DNA of 64,000 bases from Pseudomonas sp. RSB 5.4 (lineage in GTDB: Bacteria; Pseudomonadota; Gammaproteobacteria; Pseudomonadales; Pseudomonadaceae), in NCBI RefSeq assembly GCF_037126175.1, contig NZ_CP146986.1:2384501-2448500 (forward strand), in the 5' to 3' direction. Positions 45,984 through 55,123 of the stretch are shown here, piece after piece (the stretch's first letter is position 1; every line of letters begins with the position of its first letter). The position numbers were made by a program, and so were the translations under genes. The notes beneath the pieces are model-generated. The model saw only the letters and a list, made by a program, of their open reading frames with translations. It was not told the origin of the DNA and did no database searches.

Positions 45984-47533
45984 GGGAGATCCCTAGGCGC
46001 CGCTTCATTGAGCAACGCATCACGTTTTTGGTAGCCGGCGAACGCGGCGGCAAGCAAATCATCCTGGGTCCAGCTGTCGCGCTCGAAGGTGTCGATCAAA
46101 CGCCCTGCCGACAGCACACCGATCCGGTCGCAGATCAGCATCAGCTCGCGCAGGTCACTGGAAACCACCACCAGCGCCTTGCCCTGACGCGTCAACTCGC
46201 CCAGCAAGGCATAGATATCGAACTTGGCACCGACGTCGATACCGCGAGTCGGCTCATCGAACAACAGCACCGAGCAATCGCGCTCCAGCCAACGACCGAT
46301 CACCACTTTCTGCTGGTTGCCGCCGGACAGTTCCGACACCAATTGTGTCGGGCTCGAACTGCGGATGCGCATGGCGTCGATCTGACGCTGCGCCAGGGAA
46401 ATTTCGTCGCTGGCATTGACGATCCCTGCCCTGGAAATCTCCGGCATGTTGCCCAGAGCGATGTTGGCGCTGATCGATTGACTGAGCAGCAGGCCTTCGC
46501 CCTTTCGGTCTTCGGTGATCAAGGCAATGCCATGCTTCACCGCATCAACCGGCGAACGCACATTGACTACCTGCGCCGGCGAACCCAGCGCAATCGTGCC
46601 GCTGTCGGCCAGATCGGCGCCAAAGATCAGTCGCAGCAATTCGGTGCGCCCTGCCCCGATCAGCCCGGAAATCCCGAAGATCTCGCCAGCACGCACTTCG
46701 AAGGAAACATCACGCACCTTGTCGGAGCGGGTCAGGCCCTTGACCGTCAGTGCCGGGGCGCCGATCTTGCGCGGGCCCATGTCCATGTGTTCGCCCAGTT
46801 CGCGGCCGACCATCAAGGTGACCAGTTGCTCACTGTTGTAGTTGGCCATCGGCTCGACGCAGACCAGATTGCCATCACGCAGCACGGCAATGCGCTGCGC
46901 GACGCGCGCCAGCTCCTCGAGACGGTGGGAGATATAGATGATGGAGACGCCACGCGCCTGCAAACGAGTGATCTGCTCGAAGAGCATTTCCACCTCGCGG
47001 GCAGTGAGCATCGCGGTCGGCTCATCGAGGATCAACACATGGCAATCGCCGATCAGGTTGCGTGCGATCTCGACCATCTGCTGGTGCCCGATTCCCAGCT
47101 CACCGACCAGAGTGTCCGGGTCAATGGCATCGAGGCCGACCTGCGCCATGGCTTCGATCGCGGCTTTGCGCAATTGCTTGCGACTGATCCAGCCGCCGTT
47201 GCTGGGCAGATTGTCGAGAAACAGGTTTTCCGCCACCGACAGGGTCGGCAACAGATTGAGTTCTTGCATGACCATGCGCACGCCAAGCTCTTCGGCCTGG
47301 GTGCGGCTGCCCGGGCGGTAGTCCTTGCCCTGGAATTGCATCTGACCGGTGGTGGGCGTAACCAGACCACCAATGATCTTCGACAGCGTGCTTTTACCGG
47401 CACCATTCTCACCGGTCAGCGCCAGCACTTCACCGCGCATCAGCGTCAAGTCGATGCCCGTGAGCACCGGTTGCGCATAGGTCTTACCGATACCGCTGAC
47501 CGAGAGGACAGCGTTCGGGGCGGAAACTGACAT
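45980..47533 (-). CDS. rbsA: ribose ABC transporter ATP-binding protein
   Basis: A 517-residue double ATPase: first domain with GENGAGKSTL and LDEPTAML; second domain with SGLIGAGRTEL-type degenerate Walker A (GLIGAGRTE), then SGGNQQKVVIGRWL and DEPTRGIDVGAK. The degenerate second site is normal for sugar RbsA proteins. It follows rbsB by 57 bases. Confidence 0.96.
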   Translation of the reverse strand: MSVSAPNAVLSVSGIGKTYAQPVLTGIDLTLMRGEVLALTGENGAGKSTLSKIIGGLVTPTTGQMQFQGKDYRPGSRTQAEELGVRMVMQELNLLPTLSVAENLFLDNLPSNGGWISRKQLRKAAIEAMAQVGLDAIDPDTLVGELGIGHQQMVEIARNLIGDCHVLILDEPTAMLTAREVEMLFEQITRLQARGVSIIYISHRLEELARVAQRIAVLRDGNLVCVEPMANYNSEQLVTLMVGRELGEHMDMGPRKIGAPALTVKGLTRSDKVRDVSFEVRAGEIFGISGLIGAGRTELLRLIFGADLADSGTIALGSPAQVVNVRSPVDAVKHGIALITEDRKGEGLLLSQSISANIALGNMPEISRAGIVNASDEISLAQRQIDAMRIRSSSPTQLVSELSGGNQQKVVIGRWLERDCSVLLFDEPTRGIDVGAKFDIYALLGELTRQGKALVVVSSDLRELMLICDRIGVLSAGRLIDTFERDSWTQDDLLAAAFAGYQKRDALLNEAAPRDLP

Positions 47534-47590
47534 AAAAAACTCTCCATGCGCTCGCCCGGACGGACGAGCGCCGTTGTGTCGCCGGAAGAC

Positions 47591-48547
47591 TTACTGGGTG
47601 ACCAGCTCGACTGGCGTTTCGATCACGCCATTGACGCCGCTGTCGACTTTTTCGCCCTTGAGGATTTTCAGCGCGGTCTCGATACCGAACACGGCCTGTT
47701 TGGCAGCGAACTGATCGGCCGTCGCCAGCACACGACCATCCTTGAGCATCGGCTTGATCGCATTGATGTTGTCGTAACCGACCACTTGGACCTTGCCCGC
47801 CTTGCCGGCAGCGCGCACAGCGGAAACAGCGCCAACGGCCATGCTGTCGTTACCCGCCAGCAGCGCCTTCACATCCGGGTATTCGCTGAGAATCGACGCG
47901 GCAACCTTGTTGCCCTTGTCGATCTCCCAGTCGCCGGATTGCAGCGACACCACTTTGATCTGCGCCGCCTCCATCGCATCCTTGAAGCCTGCGGTGCGTT
48001 GCTGGGCGTTGGTGGTGGTGGATACGCCTTCGATGATGCCGACTTCGTCACCGGCCTTCAGTTGCTTGGCCAGGTATTCGCCGACCAGACGTGCACCTTT
48101 ACGATTATCCGGGCCTACGAAAGGCACGCTGATGTTTTTGCTTTTGACGATCTGCGGATCGAGCTGGTTGTCGATGTTGATCACGGTGATGCCGGCATCC
48201 ACGGCTTTCTTGATCACCGGCACCATGGCTTTGGAATCGGACGGTGCGATGACCAGCGCGTTGACCTTGGCCAGAATCATCTGCTCGACGATGCGGGTCT
48301 GGCCGGCGGTATCGGTCTCGTCCTTGATGCCGTTGGAGATCAGGTCGAAGTCGGCGGAGTGTTCTTTCTGGTAGGCCTTGGCGCCATCTTCCATGGTCAG
48401 GAAGAATTCGTTGGCAAGGGATTTCATGACCAGTGCGACTTTGGGTTTTTCCGGGGACTCGGCGAAGGCCGAAGAGACAGGTAGTGCGGCGGCTGCGGCA
48501 GCCAGCATAGCGACAGCAAGAAGACGTCCAGCGAATGGCAGCTTCAT
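47591..48547 (-). CDS. rbsB: ribose-binding periplasmic protein
   Basis: A 318-residue solute-binding protein of the pentose class with a signal peptide (LLAVAMLAAAAAALPVSSAFA). Family elements LVMKSLANEFFLTMEDGAKAY, NKVAASILSEYPDVKALLAGND and AVFGIETALKILKG are present. First gene of the ribose operon. Confidence 0.95.
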   Translation of the reverse strand: MKLPFAGRLLAVAMLAAAAAALPVSSAFAESPEKPKVALVMKSLANEFFLTMEDGAKAYQKEHSADFDLISNGIKDETDTAGQTRIVEQMILAKVNALVIAPSDSKAMVPVIKKAVDAGITVINIDNQLDPQIVKSKNISVPFVGPDNRKGARLVGEYLAKQLKAGDEVGIIEGVSTTTNAQQRTAGFKDAMEAAQIKVVSLQSGDWEIDKGNKVAASILSEYPDVKALLAGNDSMAVGAVSAVRAAGKAGKVQVVGYDNINAIKPMLKDGRVLATADQFAAKQAVFGIETALKILKGEKVDSGVNGVIETPVELVTQ

Positions 48548-48641
48548 GGGTTCACTCCGATCTTATGATTATTGTGAGCAACGCTCGCGCTGGCGTAAGC
48601 TTCAGCGCTCTCTTCCGGATAATAGTGCACCGGGGAAGCCG

Positions 48642-48655
48642 CGCAAACGTTTGCG
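48642..48655. promoter_or_regulatory. LacI-type operator upstream of rbsB
   Basis: CGCAAACGTTTGCG is a perfect 14-bp palindrome with the central CG and flanking AAACGTTT common to LacI-family (PurR/RbsR-like) operators. It is 95 bases upstream of the rbsB start. The likely binder is RbsR from the same operon. Confidence 0.8.
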
Positions 48656-48750
48656 TAGATCGAACTATGCGAATCCCGCCGACATTTGTCAACAATCAGA
48701 AATCGTCGTTGTATTGCGGGGCGCAATCGTCTGATTTCGCCCCTTACCGC

Positions 48751-49206
48751 TCAGGCGGTGGTGCTGACCAGATTGCCGCTGGTGGAATCCTTGGTCATTT
48801 CCTTGACCAGCGCCGCCGCCACTTGCATCAGCTCCCCGCTGGTTTGCGCGATCTGCCCCTGAACGGACATCACCGCCTGTGACTTGGCCTCGGGCGTCGG
48901 ATAGCTCGCCGCCTGAGCCGCAGCCAACTGCTGTTGCTGCTCCTGCAGTTGCTTCTGCAGTTCCTGCATGCGCTTGAGCAACATTTTTACGGTGACGCTC
49001 AGACTGTCGCCGCTGTCGGCACTACTCGCCTTATCGGCTTCCTGTGCCGGACCACCAGTGCGGACTTGATTGCTCGGTTCTTTTTCAACGCCAAGCGCCT
49101 CGTCGGCCGCATCTGCTTCCGCCTGGTTCATTGCATTGATTGTCGCTGCGGTTTTACCGCCAATGGTGACTGAGCCGGGATTTGAAAAACCGATCGTCAG
49201 TGACAT
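48751..49206 (-). CDS. hypothetical coiled-coil protein
   Basis: A 151-residue protein with an acidic, small-residue N-terminus, then a Gln-rich coiled coil (about residues 72-100, MQELQKQLQEQQQQLAAAQA) and a Ser/Thr/Ala-rich tail. No signal peptide or membrane segment. Function unknown; conserved among fluorescent pseudomonads as far as I can recall. It sits between the ribose operon promoter and the divergent asparaginase gene. Confidence 0.75.
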   Translation of the reverse strand: MSLTIGFSNPGSVTIGGKTAATINAMNQAEADAADEALGVEKEPSNQVRTGGPAQEADKASSADSGDSLSVTVKMLLKRMQELQKQLQEQQQQLAAAQAASYPTPEAKSQAVMSVQGQIAQTSGELMQVAAALVKEMTKDSTSGNLVSTTA

Positions 49207-49448
49207 GTGAACTCCCTAAATAAACGTTTCCTTCCACAGCCATCGGCCTGCTGACGGGTTTCTTTAGCAGAAAACCTGAACCGGCAAGCCGTTGCGGTCG
49301 CCAGGAGGTGTAGTCCCTTTCGGTGAACCGAACACGAAAGCTTCCTTTGTTCGGAAACCCGGCCATGTCATTCGCCGCATCATTGGCTAATCCATAAAAT
49401 CTTGATGTAAATCATGAAGTTAAACATTTTTCTAAAGCAAAGTAGCGC
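49207..49448. other. non-coding region upstream of ansB
   Basis: No credible gene. It includes an AT-rich part at about 49390-49445 just before the candidate sigma-54 site; enhancer or IHF sites may lie here but none is identified. Confidence 0.4.
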
Positions 49449-49464
49449 TGGTACAGATCCTGCT
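49449..49464 (+). promoter_or_regulatory. candidate sigma-54 promoter of ansB
   Basis: TGGTACAGATCCTGCT keeps GG and GC 10 bases apart, differing from consensus TGGCACG-N4-TTGCT at three of the fixed positions. It is 91 bases before the ansB start. Pseudomonas glutaminase-asparaginase genes are known to be under sigma-54 and acidic-amino-acid control, which supports it. Confidence 0.5.
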
Positions 49465-49515
49465 CCCTAGCCTGCACCCCGGGCATTCAGATCGGCTCGG
49501 GGCGCATCTAGATGA

Positions 49516-50643
<1,128 letters not shown>

Positions 50644-50838
50644 TTGGCCTTCGCCTGACCCTGTCCGGGTCGGGCAACCTGCTTACCACTCGCCCGCACG
50701 GCGGGTGGTGCTGCCGCCTACGCTGAGCGCGAATTTTTCGTACAAAATAATCGACCCGACCTACACCAAAATCGGAAAAGCGCTGTCAGAGGATTTTCTT
50801 GAATTTTAAGCAGTTGCGAAAATGCTTACAGTTAAATA

Positions 50839-50854
50839 CTGTATGCACGTACAG
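50839..50854. promoter_or_regulatory. LexA (SOS) box
   Basis: CTGTATGCACGTACAG matches CTG-N10-CAG with the extended CTGT...ACAG of the LexA consensus. It is 18 bases before the GTG start of the DUF1654 gene. A second dyad TACAGT-TAAAT-ACTGTA (50827-50843) overlaps its left half. Confidence 0.8.
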
Positions 50855-50872
50855 CTTAATAAGGATAACCTC

Positions 50873-51112
50873 GTGGCCACCTCTCCTGATGCTCCTGACG
50901 CTTACGAACGCATGGGCATGCGCGTTCAGAAAATCATCAATTCCCCTACCGCACAAAAAGCCAAAGCCGCACTGATCTTCCGTCTGCCGGACGAGCCTGT
51001 GGATGCATGGGAGCAACTGCTCGAGGAAATCGACGAGAACGACAACGTCACACTCGCCTATCGCGACGATGGCGGCGTGCAGATTTTTTGGGTTGTGCCG
51101 AAGGAAGATTGA
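50873..51112 (+). CDS. DUF1654-family small protein, SOS-controlled
   Basis: A 79-residue acidic protein of the DUF1654 family, common in pseudomonads. Family elements are AYERMGMRVQKIINSPTAQK, AALIFRLPDE and the final NDNVTLAYRDDGGVQIFWVV. The family is reported in DNA-damage responses, but its biochemical role is unknown. I choose GTG 50873 since AAGGA is 7 bases before it and the LexA box directly precedes it; an ATG at 50822 would put the box inside the gene. It is co-transcribed with the nuclease gene 4 bases downstream. Confidence 0.85.
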   Translation: MATSPDAPDAYERMGMRVQKIINSPTAQKAKAALIFRLPDEPVDAWEQLLEEIDENDNVTLAYRDDGGVQIFWVVPKED

Positions 51113-51116
51113 TTCA

Positions 51117-51806
51117 ATGAGTGTCCGCTGTTTTGCTTTGCTGTTGCTGTTCATCGCTTTTGGCGCCCAGGCTGGCGCACCCCGCACCTTTACCGAGGCC
51201 AAGAAGGTCGCCTGGAAACTCTATGCACCGCAGTCCACCGAGTTTTACTGCGGGTGCAAGTACACCGGCAACAAGGTGGACTTGAAGGCTTGCGGCTACG
51301 TACCACGTAAAAACGCCAAGCGCGCTTCGCGCATTGAATGGGAGCACATTGTCCCGGCGTGGGAGTTCGGTCACCAGCGCCAATGCTGGCAGTCGGGCGG
51401 ACGCAAGAACTGCACCCGCTATGACCCGAGCTATCAGAAAGCCGAAGCCGATCTGCACAACCTGGTGCCGAGTATTGGTGAGGTCAACGGTGATCGCAGC
51501 AACTTCAGTTATGGCTGGCTGCCGGTGCAATCCGGACAGTACGGATCGTGCCTGACCCAGGTCGACTTCAAGGCCAAGAAGGTCATGCCTCGCCCGTCGA
51601 TTCGCGGCATGATCGCTCGCACCTATTTCTACATGAGCAAGCAATACGGCTTGCGCCTGTCGAAACAGGATCGCCAGCTGTATGAAGCGTGGGACAAGAC
51701 CTACCCGGTGCAGGATTGGGAGCGCCAGCGCAACCAGAGCGTGGCGTGCGTGATGGGGCGCGGCAATGAATTCGTCGGCCCGGTAAATCTGAAAGCCTGC
51801 GGCTGA
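51117..51806 (+). CDS. endA: secreted endonuclease I
   Basis: A 229-residue non-specific DNase with a signal peptide (MSVRCFALLLLFIAFGAQAG). The catalytic His lies in RIEWEHIVPAW with later DLHNLVPSIGEVNGDRSNF metal-site residues, all as in EndA/Vibrio Dns nucleases. Eight cysteines fit a disulfide-rich exported enzyme. The ATG is 4 bases after the DUF1654 stop with AAGGA inside that gene's end, so both genes should follow the LexA box. A strong terminator ends the operon. Confidence 0.93.
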   Translation: MSVRCFALLLLFIAFGAQAGAPRTFTEAKKVAWKLYAPQSTEFYCGCKYTGNKVDLKACGYVPRKNAKRASRIEWEHIVPAWEFGHQRQCWQSGGRKNCTRYDPSYQKAEADLHNLVPSIGEVNGDRSNFSYGWLPVQSGQYGSCLTQVDFKAKKVMPRPSIRGMIARTYFYMSKQYGLRLSKQDRQLYEAWDKTYPVQDWERQRNQSVACVMGRGNEFVGPVNLKACG

Positions 51807-51822
51807 TCCTTCAGCCCAAAAG

Positions 51823-51857
51823 AAAAGGCCTCGAACGTGGTGTTCGAGGCCTTTTTT
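51823..51857 (+). terminator. terminator after endA
   Basis: 14-bp stem AAAAGGCCTCGAAC / GTTCGAGGCCTTTT, loop GTGGT, followed by Ts. It also lies at the end of the convergent siderophore-interacting gene. Confidence 0.92.
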
Positions 51858-51861
51858 GCTT

Positions 51862-52773
51862 TTAGCTGCCAGCTTTGTTGTAGCGCCAGTAGCCCATCAG
51901 ATTGAGTGACTCGCGCGGGATACCGCATTCCTTGATCAGGTATTTACGCAGGCGCATGACGGCAGCGCTTTCTCCGGCAATCCAGCCATAGAATCCTGCA
52001 GGGGCGGTGTTGGCGATCTCCCAAAGAATGTTTTCGTCGATATCGACCTCGGCCAGTTCAGCGACCTGCCCGAGTGATTGGCCCTCTGTTGGCCGGACCC
52101 CGTGCATCACCGCTTCCACCATCAGCGCTCCAGCCACTGTTGCTGGCGCCTGATCGCGAACCAGCCACTGCACTGTCAGCCCGGGCCAATCCGGCACCGA
52201 GAGCATGTCTTGCGCACTGTCCACCTCGAAGAACGCCTGAGTCCGGGGCGGCTCGTACATGGCGGCCAGCTCTTCGAGAATCCCCATCGCAGCCGGCAAT
52301 GCCGTGGCATCAGCCACCAGCAAAACCTCCTTGAGCACCTGCGGCGGTTTCCATTCGAATCCTCCGGCGTCCTGTGCCGAAAACTCGCTGTCGGGAGCAA
52401 GAATCTGCAAAGACGCTCCCGGCTGCGCATGCAGCGCCCAGCGCGAAGCGGGGCCGGTCTCGCCATGCAGGACAAAATCGATGTCGACCTCACCCTGTTC
52501 GGCGCGCAAATGACGAATGGTGTAAGTGCGCATTGCTGGTCGACGACTCGCGAGCATCGAGCGAAATCGGGCGTACCAGCCCTCTTCCAGCGCAAGATTC
52601 GCGGGTGTTCCATCTTCAGCGGGGAAAAACAGTTTGATCCGCTGATCAGGCGCCCAGGTGGCCATACCACTGATTGAGGGGTCGGTCAGCGTGATCCGCA
52701 TCAGGTGCGGACTCAAGAGGGTCTTGCGATGCAGAACTGCATTGAAGAGTGTGTAGGGAGCGGCGGAGGCCAT
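51862..52773 (-). CDS. siderophore-interacting flavoprotein (ferric-siderophore reductase, ViuB-like)
   Basis: A 303-residue FAD-binding reductase of the SIP family. The flavin-binding RSMLASRRPAMRTYTIRHLR region and the C-terminal NADPH domain (ADATALPAAMGILEEL, GWIAGESAAVMRLRKYLI) are typical. It reduces iron from siderophores in the cytoplasm. The ATG at 52773 follows AAGGAG 8 bases away; the longer frame to 52821 is not needed. No Fur box was identified in the short upstream gap. Confidence 0.9.
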   Translation of the reverse strand: MASAAPYTLFNAVLHRKTLLSPHLMRITLTDPSISGMATWAPDQRIKLFFPAEDGTPANLALEEGWYARFRSMLASRRPAMRTYTIRHLRAEQGEVDIDFVLHGETGPASRWALHAQPGASLQILAPDSEFSAQDAGGFEWKPPQVLKEVLLVADATALPAAMGILEELAAMYEPPRTQAFFEVDSAQDMLSVPDWPGLTVQWLVRDQAPATVAGALMVEAVMHGVRPTEGQSLGQVAELAEVDIDENILWEIANTAPAGFYGWIAGESAAVMRLRKYLIKECGIPRESLNLMGYWRYNKAGS

Positions 52774-52859
52774 GCGGAGCTCCTTCGAGAAATCGTGATT
52801 GACTCGTATAAGACGAGTCACCTGCGATGTCCTTTAGGCCGCTCCGCTGAATCTGCTGC

Positions 52860-53228
52860 TTACGGCGCGAGCGGATGCTCCACGATGACCGACTCGACAT
52901 TCTGCTTCTTGGCTTTCACCAATGCTGCATCCACTTCTACCTTGCGAGCTTGCGCTTCGGCCTGGGAGTTGAACGGACCAATCAGAATCCGCGTCTTGCC
53001 GCTGCTGTCCTTGATCACGGTCGGCACGAAAGCATGCTCGATCAACCAGCCACTCAGATCGCTGACAGCCTGGGGCGTTTCGCCGCGTACTTCGAGGTCC
53101 CACTGCGGAGCAGATGCCGTAGCAGGCGCGGCCGCGACTGTCGTTTTCGGCTTCTGCACATCTACACTCTTGCCTTCACCACACCCTGCCAATGCCAGTG
53201 CCGCGACCATCCAGACCAATTTGCGCAC
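52860..53228 (-). CDS. SPOR-domain lipoprotein
   Basis: A 122-residue lipoprotein starting at GTG 53228 with GAGGAAA upstream; lipobox LAGC in KLVWMVAALALAGCG. The C-terminal half is a SPOR domain (WLIEHAFVPTVIKD, ILIGPFNSQAEAQARKVEVD) that binds glycan strands lacking stem peptides at division sites. The middle is Pro/Ala-rich. The frame further upstream to 53249 is unsupported. Confidence 0.82.
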   Translation of the reverse strand: MRKLVWMVAALALAGCGEGKSVDVQKPKTTVAAAPATASAPQWDLEVRGETPQAVSDLSGWLIEHAFVPTVIKDSSGKTRILIGPFNSQAEAQARKVEVDAALVKAKKQNVESVIVEHPLAP

Positions 53229-53478
53229 AACGCTTTCCTCGAAAATCACAAAGCGCCGATCTTAACATTCATAAATACTTCGCGAGGCCCGCAAAATGGG
53301 CACAAAACAACGAGATTGATGATTGCAGCCTCTGTATAGTTACGCCCTGGGAATTAATGCCACATCTGCGCGTCAGAAAGAGGCACCCAAACCGTGAGAC
53401 TTCGCACTAATCTATACGTACCACCGACCTCTGCACTGTCTGAATCAGGTGCCCTACAAAGCAATCAAGGAGAAGACC

Positions 53479-53673
53479 ATGCTGATACTCACCCGCAAAG
53501 TCGGTGAAAGCATAAACATTGGTGATGACATCACCATCACCATCCTCGGCGTAAGCGGTCAGCAAGTCCGTATCGGCATCAACGCCCCGAAAAACGTTGC
53601 CGTGCACCGTGAAGAGATCTATCAGCGCATTCAGGCTGGCCTGACCGCCCCGGACAAGCCACAAACGCCTTGA
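53479..53673 (+). CDS. rsmE: RsmE-like carbon storage regulator (CsrA family)
   Basis: A 64-residue CsrA/RsmA homologue ([20 protein letters not shown]...) that binds A(N)GGA sites in mRNA leaders to repress translation and is titrated by RsmX/Y/Z RNAs. The full length and the tail [10 protein letters not shown] match RsmE of fluorescent pseudomonads rather than RsmA. The ATG at 53479 follows AAGGAGAAG, itself an AAGGA motif, so autorepression is plausible. It stands alone between a SPOR lipoprotein and a membrane protein. Confidence 0.9.
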   Translation: MLILTRKVGESINIGDDITITILGVSGQQVRIGINAPKNVAVHREEIYQRIQAGLTAPDKPQTP

Positions 53674-53906
53674 GCCACCCCGCAGTCAGTAGCCAGTTCG
53701 TTTGCCTCTGCGTAATGACTGGCTAAAAATTCACGCGCCGTATTGCCATCCGCTCCCCAGTCCACTCACTGGGCACGGCGCCTGATACATGCCCTTCCTC
53801 TCCGCTTCATTCGCTCCCTTCCCTCTCCCCAGCAGCGCGATACTACCTGCGACTGCCAAGCTTGGCTGTCAGACATTTCCGAGAGAACACAGAGAATTGC
53901 TCCCTG

Positions 53907-54362
53907 CTAGCCGAACGTCACGCCGCGTGCCATGCCGGTGGCTGCAATCACCATCAATACCAACAGCAGCGCCTCGATGTGACTGAACCGTGCATACAGC
54001 TTTGCACGCCCGGTATCGAACGCCTTGCCCCGTGCCAACGCGACCCGCCACTTGATCAGCGTGATCATCGGCGCCAGCTCAATCAGCAGAATCAATACGA
54101 ACAACGCCATCTTCAAATGAAACAACGGCTGATGCAGATAGTAGTCAGTGCCCTTTTCAAATCCGCCGAAGGCGCGCATCCCCCCGGTCACCAGCAGAAC
54201 CAGCGCGGCAATCCCCCACAGATTATCGGCGAGCAAAACACGCCTGGCCTCGCCGACACCCGCCGCCATGCGACTGAACGCCGTACCACGAGTCAATACC
54301 GCCCAGAAGCCCAAGGCAAAAGCCAATAGATGAATTGCGGCAAGAAACCAGTGAGCCAGCAT
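53907..54362 (-). CDS. DUF2214-family membrane protein
   Basis: A 151-residue protein with four hydrophobic helices (LAAIHLLAFALGFWAVL, LWGIAALVLLVTGGM, MALFVLILLIELAPMITLI, LLLVLMVIAATGMARG) and the conserved His and Trp pattern of DUF2214. Function unknown. Its ATG faces a 500-base region with a tRNA downstream. Confidence 0.85.
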   Translation of the reverse strand: MLAHWFLAAIHLLAFALGFWAVLTRGTAFSRMAAGVGEARRVLLADNLWGIAALVLLVTGGMRAFGGFEKGTDYYLHQPLFHLKMALFVLILLIELAPMITLIKWRVALARGKAFDTGRAKLYARFSHIEALLLVLMVIAATGMARGVTFG

Positions 54363-54506
54363 CGACGAACTCCTTTGAGAAAGCCCTGGAAAGGCCAGTC
54401 AGTAGTAGTCGAAAAATCGAGGTTTCGCCCATGCGCGATCGTGGATCGCGGGAGACTTCGCGCGAAAGCTGGGGGGAACAGAGGCAGGGAATGCCAAATC
54501 GCAGGC

Positions 54507-54540
54507 AAAAAAAACCCCAAGCAGCTGATGGAAGCTTGGG
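54507..54540 (-). terminator. orphan terminator in a gene-less stretch
   Basis: Minus-strand stem CCCAAGC / GCTTGGG with an 11-base loop and an eight-T run, with no coding gene upstream of it except the tRNA-Val whose own terminator precedes it by about 260 bases. Confidence 0.7.
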
Positions 54541-54803
54541 ATTTAAAAATGCATAAACCGTGGTGGTGAACGCGGGGCAGATGTTACTGAAGTTCACGAA
54601 CAGCAACAACATTTTTTTGATAACCGGTCGGTTAAAAATACCGGTAAGCCCTTCAATATCCACACTTTTTCGACGGATCCAAAAAGAGACAGAAAATCAT
54701 ATGCACAGGTCGTGTTATTTCGAAACACGCTAAGCGTTCAAGGTAACGGAAGATGAGAAGTGATCGAGGCCGCTTGAGCAGGCTTGGGCAAATCGCAGAC
54801 AAC
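54541..54803 (-). other. gene-less stretch between two leftward terminators
   Basis: No open frame looks like coding sequence. Because it ends in a good terminator on the minus strand, it may encode a small RNA of up to about 250 nt. The TTAACCGACCGGTTA dyad near 54618-54636 is also here. Nothing else recognised. Confidence 0.35.
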
Positions 54804-54833
54804 AAAAAAGGGCCCACCTTTCGGTGAGCCCTT
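54804..54833 (-). terminator. terminator after tRNA-Val(GAC)
   Basis: Minus-strand stem AGGGCTCACC / GGTGGGCCCT with loop GAAA and six T, 30 bases after the tRNA 3' end. Confidence 0.9.
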
Positions 54834-54862
54834 CTAGACCGCCCAGCAGAGCGGATTTTGTT

Positions 54863-54939
54863 TGGTAGGCGCGATTGGACTCGAACCAACGACCCCCACC
54901 ATGTCAAGGTGGTGCTCTAACCAACTGAGCTACGTGCCT
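54863..54939 (-). tRNA. tRNA-Val (anticodon GAC)
   Basis: A 77-nt tRNA including CCA. Anticodon stem CCACC / GGTGG around TTGACAT (anticodon GAC); T loop within TTGGTTCGAGTCCAA. Terminator follows. Confidence 0.95.
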
Positions 54940-55123
54940 GCTGTGAGGCGGCATTCTACGGAATTCCGGAGGGGTGTCAACACCTTTTTTTCACCTAACC
55001 CTATGAATATGCAAAATATTTAATTTCGGGCCGGTAGATAAGATTTTTCCGGTGGCTGGCGGAGGTTTTTCAACTCGGGTAGCATCGACCCACTCGTAAA
55101 ATATATTAAACAGAGGCTGCAGG

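Noticed and set aside
54618..54636. A TetR-like operator dyad (AACCGACCGGTT)
   Set aside because: No TetR gene or target gene nearby and the dyad is imperfect; kept only as a note in the small-RNA candidate.
54223..54663. A 146-codon open frame on the minus strand overlapping the DUF2214 gene
   Set aside because: It runs across a strong minus-strand terminator and shifts frame relative to the DUF2214 protein; sequence looks non-coding.
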